The notes beneath the pieces are model-generated. The model was not told the origin of the DNA and did not search any database. It saw only the letters and a program-made list of their open reading frames with translations. A DNA stretch of 64,000 bases from Paludibacteraceae bacterium (GTDB lineage: Bacteria > Bacteroidota > Bacteroidia > Bacteroidales > Paludibacteraceae), in the NCBI GenBank assembly GCA_017509715.1, contig JAFWOU010000011.1, forward strand, positions 62,001 through 126,000, written 5' to 3'. The translations under genes and the position numbers were made by a program. Positions 19,498 to 28,066 of the stretch are shown here, piece by piece; position 1 is the stretch's first letter, and each line of letters opens with the position of its first letter.

Positions 19498-20292
19498 ATG
19501 AATAGCAAGGGGATAGGACAATTCATACAATCTAAGTGGCAAGCCTTTCGAGCATGGCAGGAGAATCCGATACGCTATCGGATGGACCTCACTGAACATG
19601 TCTGCAACTGCTGCGGACACCGCTTCGTAGGCAATTATTGCCCCGTCTGCTCCCAGCCGACCGGTCAAGGCCGCATCACATGGTCATCTATATGGCAGGG
19701 AATAGGTCAGCTATGGGGTGTAGAGTCCAAATCGGCTATCTATACCCTGTGGCAACTGCTCTGGCGTCCCGGCTACCTGGTGCGTGACTTCATCAGCGGC
19801 AAACGCCAGGTCAGTTATCCGCCCGTCAAACTGCTCGTCATATTGGCGGCTTTGTTCGCCCTGGTCCACTATTTCTTCCCCGTCCCGGACCCCGCACCCT
19901 CGGATTCCGGTGTGCGCTATGTTGACCTGGTCTTCGATTGGATGAATCGTCATCAGAATATCGGCGAACTGCTGACCGGCTGCTTCTTTATCCTGCCTAC
20001 GTGGTGGCTGTTCCGCCGCGCCCCGCGCTACCCCGACCATACCATCCCCGAGGGATTTTTCCTGCAGGTATATATCGCCATTTTGGCCTATATCACCCAG
20101 GCACCCTTTGCCGCGTCCCATCCGCTCCCGATCCTGTTGTCGACGGCCTATAGCTATGCTACCTACAAGCAGCTCTTCGGTTACGGCTATTGGCAGACCC
20201 TCTGGCGATGGACCCTATGCTCCGTGCTGAGTCTTGTCGCCCTATTGACCGTAGTCCTTGTGGCGGTGCTCATCGGAATGTTGTATCAATAG
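19498..20292 (+). CDS. DUF3667 family membrane protein with zinc ribbon
   Basis: A CNCCG...YCPVCSQ double Cys pair near residues 34-55 makes a probable zinc ribbon. It is followed by the DUF3667 block with LLWRPGYLVRDFISGKRQ and then several hydrophobic segments (about residues 105-125, 155-175, 190-210 and 235-262). An in-frame ATG at 19453 would overlap the lipoprotein gene; 19498 fits the family's N-terminus better. The family has no established biochemical role that I can name. The gene follows the lipoprotein stop by 17 bp and may be read from the same transcript. Confidence 0.82.
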   Translation: MNSKGIGQFIQSKWQAFRAWQENPIRYRMDLTEHVCNCCGHRFVGNYCPVCSQPTGQGRITWSSIWQGIGQLWGVESKSAIYTLWQLLWRPGYLVRDFISGKRQVSYPPVKLLVILAALFALVHYFFPVPDPAPSDSGVRYVDLVFDWMNRHQNIGELLTGCFFILPTWWLFRRAPRYPDHTIPEGFFLQVYIAILAYITQAPFAASHPLPILLSTAYSYATYKQLFGYGYWQTLWRWTLCSVLSLVALLTVVLVAVLIGMLYQ

Positions 20293-20316
20293 TTGTCCTG
20301 GTAGTAGTTGAGACGT

Positions 20317-21198
20317 ATGAACGCGATATTTATTGTACTGCCGATACTTACCGTCCTGATGTTCGACTTGGGGCTCACGCTCCGGCCGCAGGACTTCCGG
20401 CTCATTGCGCAACGCCCTGTACCGGTGCTGGTGGGCCTGATCGGCCAGATCATTCTACTACCTTTGATAGCCTGGGGTATTATACACCTCTTACCTTTCT
20501 CCCCCTTCGAGAGGGGGGCGGGGGGTGTCCCTCTCTTCATCATCGGAATCATGCTGGTAGCTTGTAGTCCCGGTGGCAGTTCGAGCAATGTGTTCTCCAT
20601 GTTGGCGAAAGGAGACGTGGCGCTATCCGTGACCCTCACCGCATGCAGTAGTCTCATTACCCTGTTTACCCTCCCGCTTATCATGGCATGGGTGACGGCA
20701 AGTGTCGGCGAAGCAGCCGATATCCATCTGCCGATAGGCAACCTGCTCGTGCAGAATCTCGTGCTCATGGTGCTGCCCATCGCCATCGGCTTTGTGCTGA
20801 ATATCTACCGCTCCCATGCGGCTGCCCGGATTCACAACGTACTCCGTCGTATCGCTATGCCGGCGCTCGTCTTGCTGGTGGCTATCTTCTTCGTTCAGCA
20901 CCGTCAGACCATCCTAACCGAGTTCGCCTCCTTAGGACTTACTATGACCGTGCTCATCCTGGCTACTACCGGCTGCGGAGCTTTGCTCGCATGGCTCCTG
21001 CGCCTTACTACGAGAGAACGCCGCACGCTCGTCATCGAGATCGGTATGCAGAATGCCGCACAGGCCATTACGATAGCATGCAGTCCGCTCATCTTCAATA
21101 ACGAGATCATTGCCATCCCTGCCATCATCTATGCCCTGATGATGAACCTCATCCTGCTGGCATATGTAGCAATAACCAAGATAACTACTAAACAGTAA
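20317..21198 (+). CDS. bile acid:sodium symporter (BASS) family transporter
   Basis: The 293-residue protein has about nine or ten hydrophobic helices. The BASS hallmarks are present: VACSPGGSSSNVFSMLAKGD near residues 85-105 and EIGMQNAAQA near 245-255. Family members move organic anions with sodium; the substrate here is unknown (bile acids, pantoate and similar acids are all possible). The ATG at 20317 was preferred over a TTG at 20308. An unusual loop, SPFERGAGGV, is encoded by a C- and G-rich palindromic stretch at 20497-20533, which looks like an in-frame insertion of a small repeat. Confidence 0.85.
   Translation: MNAIFIVLPILTVLMFDLGLTLRPQDFRLIAQRPVPVLVGLIGQIILLPLIAWGIIHLLPFSPFERGAGGVPLFIIGIMLVACSPGGSSSNVFSMLAKGDVALSVTLTACSSLITLFTLPLIMAWVTASVGEAADIHLPIGNLLVQNLVLMVLPIAIGFVLNIYRSHAAARIHNVLRRIAMPALVLLVAIFFVQHRQTILTEFASLGLTMTVLILATTGCGALLAWLLRLTTRERRTLVIEIGMQNAAQAITIACSPLIFNNEIIAIPAIIYALMMNLILLAYVAITKITTKQ
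20497..20533 (+). repeat. in-frame CCCCC/GGGGG palindromic insertion
   Basis: A stem CTCCCCC with GAGAGGGGG around TTCG, followed by further G runs, sits in the loop between two membrane helices of the transporter and does not break the frame. Its composition differs sharply from its surroundings. Confidence 0.5.
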
Positions 21199-21207
21199 CT
21201 TTGTAAT

Positions 21208-21579
21208 ATGAACGAGATTAAATCCACCGAACTCATCCGTACCTCCCGGACCTGGGACGGAGCGCTGTTGCCTGATTTTCCGAAGGGCACACCCGAGTTA
21301 ACCGTTTTGCGTATGACCTTCCCCCTGGGAGCCGTTACCGCCTGGCACCACCATACGGCTGTCAACTACGGCATCGTAGAGCAGGGCGAACTGACCATCG
21401 TCTGCCAAGATGGCAACGAACGTACCTTCCATGAGGGCGAACCCCTGATCGAGGTAGTCGGCACGATCCATCGCGGCGAGAACCGTGGTACCAAACCCGT
21501 CATCCTCGATATGTTCTACTTCGCCGAACCCGGACAAGAACTCACCATCCAACATCCGGAGATCTCCCCTAACCCATAA
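21208..21579 (+). CDS. small cupin-domain protein
   Basis: A 123-residue single cupin barrel. Motif 1 is WHHHTAVNYGIVEQGELTI (about residues 47-65) with three consecutive His; motif 2 lies around GEPLIEVVGTIHRGENRG (about 76-93). The histidines suggest metal binding. Cupins range from sugar isomerases to sensors, and nothing here decides between them. It lies 9 bp after the transporter and 6 bp before the beta-glucosidase, so these three genes are probably one operon. Confidence 0.8.
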   Translation: MNEIKSTELIRTSRTWDGALLPDFPKGTPELTVLRMTFPLGAVTAWHHHTAVNYGIVEQGELTIVCQDGNERTFHEGEPLIEVVGTIHRGENRGTKPVILDMFYFAEPGQELTIQHPEISPNP

Positions 21580-21585
21580 CCCAAT

Positions 21586-23925
21586 ATGAAACTCAGAACA
21601 CTCAGACTAATCGGATTATTCGGATTAATCCTTATCCTCGGATCCTGTTCCTCGCGTAGCGACAAAGACGCCGAGATGGACCGCTTTATTGATCAACTCA
21701 TGGCGCAGATGACGCTCGAGGAAAAACTCGGACAACTCAACCTGCCCGTTACCGGCGACATTGTCACCGGCGCTGCCCGCGAGAGCAACGTCGCCGAGGA
21801 TATCCGGCAGGGCCGGGTAGGCGGATTGTTTAACCTCAAGGGCGCGCAGTCTATCCGCGAGGTGCAACGCATCGCCGTCGAGGAGAGCCGTCTGGGTATT
21901 CCTTTGATCTTCGGTATGGATGTCATCCACGGCTATGAGACCGTTTTCCCTATCCCCTTGGCTTTGTCCTGCTCGTGGGATATGGAGGCCATCGAGCGCT
22001 CGGCTCAAATTGCAGCAGCCGAAGCTACGGCCGACGGTATATGCTGGACCTTCTCGCCCATGGTCGATATATGCCACGACGGCCGTTGGGGACGTATCTC
22101 CGAGGGTAGCGGCGAGGATCCCTATCTCGGCAGCCGTATAGCCGAGGCCATGGTGCGCGGCTACCAGGGTACCGACCTTTCCGACCCCGCTACCATGATG
22201 GCCTGCGTCAAGCATTTCGCCCTCTACGGAGCTGTGGAAGCCGGACGTGAGTACAACAACGTCTATCCCGACGATTTCCATATGTTCAACGAGTACCTGC
22301 AGCCCTACAAGGCGGCTGTCGATGCCGGCGCCGGTTCTGTCATGGCGGCCTTCAATACCGTCCACGGTGTGCCCGCTACCGGCAATAAGTGGCTCTTGAC
22401 CGACCTGCTGCGCGACCAGTGGGGCTTCCGTGGCTTCGTCGTGTCCGACTACTGCGGCCTGGAGCAACTCTGCGACCACGGCGTCTGCGCCACCAAGGAG
22501 GAGGCAGCTATCCAGTGCCTCGAAGCCGGCCTGGATATGGATATGGTTTCTGCCGGACTGGTCTCTCTTGCCGATGCGGTACGCGACGGACGCTGCAGCC
22601 AGGACGTCGTAGATGCTGCTTGCCGCCGCATGCTCGAGGCTAAATACAAACTCGGTCTGTTCGACGACCCCTATCGCTATTGCGATACAACCCGTCGTGC
22701 CCAGGTCGTTCTCTCGCCCGAGCACCGCGCCGAAGCCCGCCGTATAGCCGGCGAGAGTATGGTGCTACTCAAGAACGACAACCACTTGCTCCCGCTGCGC
22801 AAACAGGGCACGATAGCTCTCATCGGTCCCTTGGCCGACACTCGTCCGAATATGTCGGGTACATGGGCAGTCGCTGCGGTGCCCGATCGCTATAAGACCG
22901 TCCGAGAAGGACTCCAAGACGCCCTCGAGGGTACAGGCGCCAAGTTGCTCTATGCCAAGGGCGCCAACGTCCTCTACGACCCGCAGGCCGAGGCGATTGC
23001 TACCATGTTCGGTCGCGAGATGCGCGACGAGCGTAGTGCGGAAGAGATGCGTGCCGAGGCACTTCGTATCGCCCGCCAGGCCGATATCATCGTGGCCGCT
23101 ATGGGCGAAGCCAGCGAGATGAGCGGCGAGTGCTCCTCGCGCGTCAATATCGAGATGCCCGATGCGCAGCACGACCTCTTGGTCGAACTTGCCAAACTCG
23201 GCAAACCTATCGTGCTCGTCCATTTCGCAGGTCGTCCTACGGTCCTCAACTGGGAGACCGACCATCTGCCGGCTATCCTCGAGGCCTGGTTCTCGGGTAG
23301 CGAGACAGCCGATGCGCTCGCCGATATCCTCTTCGGTGAGGTCAATCCGTCCGGTCGTCTTACCGTCCAACTGCCGCGTCATGTGGGCCAGTACCCCTTC
23401 TCGTATCGCCAGATGCGTACCTCGCGTATCAACCCCTCCGGCGAGTTCGCCAAGTTCATCACCTGCTATTCCGACGTCAGCAACTGGCCGCTCTATCCCT
23501 TCGGCTACGGTCTGAGCTACACCACCTTCTCTTATGGCCCGCTCACCCTGAGCGATAGTGTCCTGGTAATGACCAACGACAAACGACCAATGACCAACAA
23601 CCATTCTGTGACGGCCAGCGTCACGGTCACCAACACCGGCAAGCTGAAAGGAACCGAAGTGGTGCAACTCTATATCGGCGACCGCGTAGCGAAAGGTGTA
23701 CGTCCGTACAAAGAGTTGCGCGGCTTTGAGCGCATCACCCTCGCCCCCGGCGAGAGCCGCGAAGTGACCTTTACCATCGATGCCGACCGCCTGGGCTACT
23801 ATGCTCCCGTAACCGGTAACCCCTCATCCGTAACTCCTCAATGGACCCTCGAACCCGGTGAGGTGGAAATCATGATCGGACGTAACGCCCGAGAGACCGA
23901 CATGCGCCTGCTGACTGTTCAGTAG
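21586..23925 (+). CDS. bglX: GH3 beta-glucosidase, BglX-like lipoprotein
   Basis: Glycoside hydrolase family 3 enzymes release glucose or xylose from the non-reducing ends of beta-linked oligosaccharides. The 779 residues hold the (beta/alpha)8 domain with GSGEDPYLGSR and KHFALYGA, the catalytic nucleophile Asp288 in VVSDYCGL, the alpha/beta sandwich domain, and a C-terminal fibronectin-III-like domain. The N-terminus has a lipobox LILGSC, so the enzyme is probably anchored in a membrane rather than free in the periplasm. The signal peptide itself is encoded by the AATCGGATTA repeat family. Two more repeat insertions lie in frame at 23566-23600 and 23806-23833. Confidence 0.92.
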   Translation: MKLRTLRLIGLFGLILILGSCSSRSDKDAEMDRFIDQLMAQMTLEEKLGQLNLPVTGDIVTGAARESNVAEDIRQGRVGGLFNLKGAQSIREVQRIAVEESRLGIPLIFGMDVIHGYETVFPIPLALSCSWDMEAIERSAQIAAAEATADGICWTFSPMVDICHDGRWGRISEGSGEDPYLGSRIAEAMVRGYQGTDLSDPATMMACVKHFALYGAVEAGREYNNVYPDDFHMFNEYLQPYKAAVDAGAGSVMAAFNTVHGVPATGNKWLLTDLLRDQWGFRGFVVSDYCGLEQLCDHGVCATKEEAAIQCLEAGLDMDMVSAGLVSLADAVRDGRCSQDVVDAACRRMLEAKYKLGLFDDPYRYCDTTRRAQVVLSPEHRAEARRIAGESMVLLKNDNHLLPLRKQGTIALIGPLADTRPNMSGTWAVAAVPDRYKTVREGLQDALEGTGAKLLYAKGANVLYDPQAEAIATMFGREMRDERSAEEMRAEALRIARQADIIVAAMGEASEMSGECSSRVNIEMPDAQHDLLVELAKLGKPIVLVHFAGRPTVLNWETDHLPAILEAWFSGSETADALADILFGEVNPSGRLTVQLPRHVGQYPFSYRQMRTSRINPSGEFAKFITCYSDVSNWPLYPFGYGLSYTTFSYGPLTLSDSVLVMTNDKRPMTNNHSVTASVTVTNTGKLKGTEVVQLYIGDRVAKGVRPYKELRGFERITLAPGESREVTFTIDADRLGYYAPVTGNPSSVTPQWTLEPGEVEIMIGRNARETDMRLLTVQ
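21590..21640 (+). repeat. CTCAGA/AATCGGATTA repeat encoding the BglX signal peptide
   Basis: Units CTCAGAA, CTCAGAC, AATCGGATTA, TTCGGATTAA alternate through the hydrophobic core of the signal peptide. The same family appears at 18466-18510 and in diverged form at 61531-61578. Confidence 0.6.
23566..23833 (+). repeat. two in-frame heptamer tracts in bglX
   Basis: GACCAAC-type units at 23566-23600 encode an Asn/Asp/Thr-rich linker before the C-terminal domain. TAACCGG/TAACCCC units at 23806-23833 encode PVTGNPSSVT, nearly the same decapeptide that the family encodes twice in the giant protein. Confidence 0.75.
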
Positions 23926-23971
23926 GTTTGTGCCCCAAATGACGCAAATATGAGAAAGAGATTATAGACCG

Positions 23972-24586
23972 ATGTATACAACTATTACCGAACATATTTC
24001 GCTCGATCGCGAGCAACGCAGCGTACGCAAGGACGGACAGGCGGTGCACCTGACCGGACTGGAATACGGCCTGTTGGACTTCCTCTCGGCGCACCCGAAT
24101 CGCATCTGCACGCGCCAGATCTTGCTCGACCACGTATGGGGCGACCGCTTCCAGTACGACACCGGTACGATCGATGTGCATCTCAATGCGCTCCGGCGCA
24201 AGTTAGGGTGGACCAACAAGGAACCGATAGAGACGATTCGTGGCGTAGGATTTGTGTTTCATATTGAGCAGAAAGCCACGCACTATACCATCGATCTACA
24301 GGCGTTTCTGGCAGATTGGCTGCGTAGCCGGGAGACGGAGATTCATGCCAAAGGTCTCGTTGCTCAGATTCACTTGACACCCTTTGTGAACGAAATTACC
24401 ATCGAACCCAACGCATTGCGACAACTCTTAGACAGCGTGCTGACAGCCCTGTTACCTTCCGCTCAACCGGGTACCTTGCGGTTGAGCTCCAAACTGACTA
24501 TGCAGCATTTCATCCTCTCGCTGGACCTGAACGGTACCGTCAATGAGTTGCGCATCCCAATTTATGGGGATTTTGCTATTTCTTAA
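23972..24586 (+). CDS. receiver-less OmpR/PhoB-type winged-helix regulator with kinase-like tail
   Basis: Residues 8-95 are a complete OmpR-type winged helix (LTGLEYGLLDFL, the recognition-helix region with TGTIDVHLNALRRKLG, and the wing with IETIRGVGFVF). There is no receiver domain before it. Residues 107-200 resemble the end of a histidine-kinase dimerisation helix followed by the start of a HATPase domain (EPNALRQLLDSVLTALL, then GTLRLSSKL), but the ATP-binding G boxes are absent. I infer an unphosphorylated or partner-controlled regulator. Its stop codon lies inside the first of three 11-bp direct repeats that precede the next gene, which are the kind of site such a domain binds. A TAGGTTTG box at 23923-23930 may be its own -7 element. 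Confidence 0.72.
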   Translation: MYTTITEHISLDREQRSVRKDGQAVHLTGLEYGLLDFLSAHPNRICTRQILLDHVWGDRFQYDTGTIDVHLNALRRKLGWTNKEPIETIRGVGFVFHIEQKATHYTIDLQAFLADWLRSRETEIHAKGLVAQIHLTPFVNEITIEPNALRQLLDSVLTALLPSAQPGTLRLSSKLTMQHFILSLDLNGTVNELRIPIYGDFAIS

Positions 24587-24627
24587 GAAAATCTTAAGCA
24601 AGGTTTAAGAAAATTATAGTATCTTTG
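24556..24627 (+). promoter_or_regulatory. activator-type promoter with three 11-bp direct repeats
   Basis: CTTAAGAAAAT (24582), CTTAAGCAAGG (24593) and TTTAAGAAAAT (24604) are spaced exactly 11 bp apart. Five bases later comes the -7 box TATCTTTG (24620-24627). The expected -33 TTG is missing and is replaced by the repeats. A near-palindrome CCCAATTTATGGGG lies at 24556-24569. The same arrangement, with identical spacing, is at 50281-50352. Confidence 0.75.
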
Positions 24628-24647
24628 CACGCAAATTTGAAAATTAG

Positions 24648-25298
24648 ATGCGAGTAAAGATACTTTTTTGTTGTTTGTTGTTGTCCTGCGGGCTATTTGC
24701 GCAGGTGTCGGAAGGCATCGAGAAAAACCGTGTTTACCAGGGCTTCTCGGGCGGCATGATGCTCCACACCGGCTATCTGTTCGGTCAGGATAGTCATGCG
24801 CCCAAGACGGCCGACGGACGCCTGTGCAGCCCGCAGGGTGCGTTGTTCGGTATAGGCGGCGCCTTGCGCGTGCATCTATGGAAACACCTGCGTACAGGTT
24901 TCGAGGGCTTCGTAAGCACCATGCCGAGAACTACTACCGATTGTCATGACGTACTCAAAGACGGCAGTTACGTGCGTGTAGGCTGTGGCGGTGTGCTGGC
25001 CGACTGCTGCTGGCGAATGGACAAAGCCTGGCCGTATATCGGTGGCGTGATAGGTGGAGGTTCGATGAAAGGGCTGTATATCCTGGATGGCGACCAGAAC
25101 AGTTGGGAGCCGGACAAGAACAGCACCTTCCATAAGCAATCCTTCTTCTACGTCACGCCCTACGTCGGCTGCGACTATTGCCTGACGCGCAAGGTGCACC
25201 TCACCTTCCGGCTCGACTGGATGCTGGCCTTCCACCAGCGCGAACTATGCATGCCTACCGGTCCACGTCTCTACTTTGGCTTCATGTTCTGCCACTAA
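24648..25298 (+). CDS. probable outer-membrane protein, target of the 11-bp repeat promoter
   Basis: A 216-residue protein with a signal peptide (MRVKILFCCLLLSCGLFAQ). The mature part alternates short beta strands with Gly/Tyr/Trp-rich turns and ends in FGFMFCH, which is compatible with a small outer-membrane barrel. It has an unusual number of cysteines (CGGVLADCCW, CDYC). I recognise no named family. It begins 20 bases after the -7 box of the repeat-type promoter, so it is the first candidate target of the regulator encoded just upstream. Confidence 0.65.
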   Translation: MRVKILFCCLLLSCGLFAQVSEGIEKNRVYQGFSGGMMLHTGYLFGQDSHAPKTADGRLCSPQGALFGIGGALRVHLWKHLRTGFEGFVSTMPRTTTDCHDVLKDGSYVRVGCGGVLADCCWRMDKAWPYIGGVIGGGSMKGLYILDGDQNSWEPDKNSTFHKQSFFYVTPYVGCDYCLTRKVHLTFRLDWMLAFHQRELCMPTGPRLYFGFMFCH

Positions 25299-25395
25299 CC
25301 CATAACCCGTAACCCGTAACCCGTAACCCGTAACCCGTAACCCGTAACCCATAACCCATAACCCATAACCCGTAACCCGTAACCCATAACCCATT
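25299..25395 (+). repeat. long intergenic heptamer tract, unit TAACCCG/A
   Basis: About thirteen head-to-tail 7-bp units, TAACCCG or TAACCCA, fill the whole space between two genes. It is the longest and purest tract in the window. No hairpin or promoter box lies within it. Confidence 0.95.
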
Positions 25396-25689
25396 ATGAA
25401 TTACGAAGGAATTCTTCTTGGCGCAGGTGCATTCTTGTGTATCGGACTTTTTCACCCGCTGGTCATCAAGGCCGAGTACTATTTCGGTGTCCGTTCTTGG
25501 TGGGCATTTCTCATCGTTGGTCTATTGGCGGCAGGCGGCTCGTTGTTTGTGGAAAATACATATATCTCCATCTTCTTGGGGATCTTTGCCTTCTCATCTT
25601 TATGGGGAATCGGCGAGGTCTTCAAGCAGCGTGAACGTGTCCGCAAGGGTTGGTTCCCGATGAATCCTAAACGCAAAAATGCGTACTGA
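25396..25689 (+). CDS. DUF4491 family small membrane protein
   Basis: The 97-residue product has three hydrophobic segments (about residues 5-22, 35-52 and 56-72) and the family signatures GLFHPLVIKAEYYFG and GWFPMNPKRK. DUF4491 proteins are short inner-membrane proteins without a known role. The start codon directly follows the TAACCC tract; no promoter is visible, so it may depend on the upstream gene. Confidence 0.85.
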   Translation: MNYEGILLGAGAFLCIGLFHPLVIKAEYYFGVRSWWAFLIVGLLAAGGSLFVENTYISIFLGIFAFSSLWGIGEVFKQRERVRKGWFPMNPKRKNAY

Positions 25690-25705
25690 TTTAGCAGTAA
25701 AGTCA

Positions 25706-25744
25706 CAAAAATCTTGCGTATGTAAGATTTTTTTTGTACTTTTG
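25706..25744 (+). promoter_or_regulatory. stem-loop terminator merged with a promoter
   Basis: Arms AAAAATCTTGC and GTAAGATTTTT close a short loop and run into eight Ts. TTG at 25714-25716 and TACTTTTG at 25737-25744 are 20 bp apart. The element ends the DUF4491 transcript and starts that of the TonB receptor at 25778. Confidence 0.75.
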
Positions 25745-25777
25745 CAGCCGATTTTGACGCAATTTAGCAAGAAAAGT

Positions 25778-28066
25778 ATGATAAAAAACAGTAAGGTATT
25801 AGTCTTGGCGCTGCTATGCGCTGTGCCGTTATGGGCACAGGAAGAGTATGATGCGCACCTGGTCGGACACGTGCTGGATGAGAAAACGGGAGAGCATTTG
25901 CCCTACGTCAATGTACAGGTAAAAGGTACCAACATAGGCACCGTTACCGATGAGTCCGGCCACTATTTTCTGAAGAATTTGCCTATCGGTAGGCAGACGA
26001 TTGTTTTCTCCTACGTAGGATACGAGACCGAGGAGTTGCCCGTGAACATATCGGAGCACACGACGACGGAGTTGAAGGCCGTGATCCATGAGGTACCGCA
26101 ACAACTCAATACGGTCGTAGTGACAGCCAACCGCTATGCTACCAAACGGCAAGAGGCGGCAACGATTGTCAATGTGTTATCGCCGACGATGTTCGAAACA
26201 ACAGCGGTCACTTGTGCGGCGGATGTGCTTAGCTTCCAGCCGGGTTTGCGGGTAGAGAACACGTGTTCCAACTGCGGAAAGACAGAACTGCGTATCAATG
26301 GTCTGCAAGGTCAGTACACCCAGATCCTGATGGACAGCCGTCCTGTATTCTCTTCTATGGCTGCGGTTTATGGCCTGGAGCAAGTGCCTTCGGCAATGAT
26401 CGACCGTATAGAGGTCGTACGCGGAGGCGGTTCGGCCATGTACGGCGCGAATGCCATTGCCGGCGTGGTGAATGTCATCACCAAAGAACCGGTTCGTAAC
26501 TTCGTGAACCTCTCCAATACGAGCCATGTGAACGAACATGCCGGCTATGATATACATACCGACCTCAACGCATCGGTGATGAGTGAGAACCGTAAGATAG
26601 GTGCTTACCTATTCGCCACCCATCGCACTCGTAGCGAATACGATCGGGACCGCGACGGATTCAGCGAACTACCCAAACTGCGTGCCACGACAGCCGGTGC
26701 ACGGGCGTTTTTCAAGACCAGCGCGTATAGTAAGATAACCCTCGAGTACCACCATACTACGGATTTCCGCCGCGGAGGAAACCGCTTGGATCTCGAACCC
26801 CATCAAGCGGATATCGCCGAACAACTGCGCCATAACATCGATGCCGGTTCGGTGGCGTTCGATTGGTTCTCGGTGGATAACAAGCATTTCGTTTCGGCCT
26901 ATTCCGCTTTGCAGCATATCGGACGCGAGAGCTATTTCGGTACCGGCAAGGATACCGCGGCGTATGGCCGCAGTACCGATCTGACTTCCATCACCGGTCT
27001 GCAATACCGCTTTTCCTATCCCTGCGGACGAGCCAAGGGCGATCTGAGTGTCGGCGCGGAATATACCTATAATGGTATGCACGATAGGATGATCGGCTAT
27101 AATCGGGACCTGAAACAAGATGTACATCTGGTAGGTGCGTATGCGCAGAACGAATGGAAAGGCGAGCAGTGGAGTGTGCTCATCGGTGCACGACTGGAGA
27201 AGCATAATTTCCTGACCAAACCGGTTTGTACACCTCGTGCTACCTTCCGATATACGCCTATCGACGGCTTGGTACTGCGTGCCGGTTATAGCAGCGGTTA
27301 CCGTGCGCCGCAGGCATACGACGAGGACCTGCACGTGGCGGCTGTAGGAGGACAAGTGTCGCTTATCACGCTTGATCCAAACCTGCGTCCCGAGTACTCG
27401 CATAGCGCTACGCTGAGTGCCGATTGGTATCGTCAGTTCGGTCGATGGGAACTCAACCTGACGGCAGAAGGCTTCTATACCTATCTCCAAGATATCTTTA
27501 TGCTCCGTGAGAACGGCAAGGATGCGATGGGTAATCTGCTCTTCATCCGTACCAACGCAAAAGCCGCATGGGTCGGAGGACTCAATATAGAAGGCAAACT
27601 CTCCTTTAGCCGTTCGCCCTTCGCCTTTAGCCTCTCCGCCGGCTATACGTATCAGCAGAGCCGTTATACAGAAGCCCAACAGTGGAGCCCGTCCGTGGCG
27701 GCGAATACGCGTATACTGCGTACGCCGGATCACTACGGCTATGTGCTCATAGACATCAAGCCCATCAAGGACTTCACCATCTCCATCAACGGCAAGGCCA
27801 CCGGTTCTATGCTCGTGCCCCATCTCGCAGGATACATTCCCCAGGACGAAGAATCGCTGGCGCCGAGTTTCTGGGACTTGGGAATCCGCTTGGCGTACGA
27901 TGTCCACCTGTACAAGCATTACTGCCTGGAGATCAGCTGCGGCGTAAAGAACGTCCTCGACCAGTACCAACGCGATATCGACAAGGGAGAGTTCCGCGAT
28001 GCCAGTTATATCTACGGCCCCTCTATGCCTCGCACCTATTTTGCGGGTTTGATCCTGAAGATTTAA
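25778..28066 (+). CDS. TonB-dependent outer-membrane receptor with carboxypeptidase-like extension
   Basis: The start at 25778 follows the promoter; an earlier in-frame ATG (25679) lies before it. The 762 residues are a signal peptide (ALLCAVPLWAQ), a carboxypeptidase-regulatory-like domain (about 28-105; GHVLDEKTGEHLPYVNVQVKG), a plug (about 115-235) with IEVVRGGGSAMYGANAIAGV, and a 22-strand-type barrel ending LILKI. The plug contains the pair CSNCG followed by ELRINGLQGQYTQIL, a subgroup sometimes annotated as vitamin B12 or metal receptors; the substrate cannot be decided from sequence. A CCTTTAG/CCCTTCG heptamer tract at 27605-27640 encodes an extracellular or strand segment. Its stop overlaps the convergent AraC gene by 4 bp. 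Confidence 0.9.
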   Translation: MIKNSKVLVLALLCAVPLWAQEEYDAHLVGHVLDEKTGEHLPYVNVQVKGTNIGTVTDESGHYFLKNLPIGRQTIVFSYVGYETEELPVNISEHTTTELKAVIHEVPQQLNTVVVTANRYATKRQEAATIVNVLSPTMFETTAVTCAADVLSFQPGLRVENTCSNCGKTELRINGLQGQYTQILMDSRPVFSSMAAVYGLEQVPSAMIDRIEVVRGGGSAMYGANAIAGVVNVITKEPVRNFVNLSNTSHVNEHAGYDIHTDLNASVMSENRKIGAYLFATHRTRSEYDRDRDGFSELPKLRATTAGARAFFKTSAYSKITLEYHHTTDFRRGGNRLDLEPHQADIAEQLRHNIDAGSVAFDWFSVDNKHFVSAYSALQHIGRESYFGTGKDTAAYGRSTDLTSITGLQYRFSYPCGRAKGDLSVGAEYTYNGMHDRMIGYNRDLKQDVHLVGAYAQNEWKGEQWSVLIGARLEKHNFLTKPVCTPRATFRYTPIDGLVLRAGYSSGYRAPQAYDEDLHVAAVGGQVSLITLDPNLRPEYSHSATLSADWYRQFGRWELNLTAEGFYTYLQDIFMLRENGKDAMGNLLFIRTNAKAAWVGGLNIEGKLSFSRSPFAFSLSAGYTYQQSRYTEAQQWSPSVAANTRILRTPDHYGYVLIDIKPIKDFTISINGKATGSMLVPHLAGYIPQDEESLAPSFWDLGIRLAYDVHLYKHYCLEISCGVKNVLDQYQRDIDKGEFRDASYIYGPSMPRTYFAGLILKI
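27605..27640 (+). repeat. in-frame heptamer tract, units CCTTTAG and CCCTTCG
   Basis: Five 7-bp units (CCTTTAG, CCGTTCG, CCCTTCG, CCTTTAG, CCTCTCC) lie in the barrel part of the TonB receptor. They encode a short Ser/Phe/Arg run without disturbing the frame. The reverse complement resembles the tract at 54951-54985. Confidence 0.65.

Noticed and set aside
25299-25395. CRISPR array or telomere-like repeat
   Set aside because: The 7-bp units have no spacers between them, so this is not a CRISPR array. The unit resembles telomeric TAACCC but has seven bases, lies between genes and is not at a molecule end.
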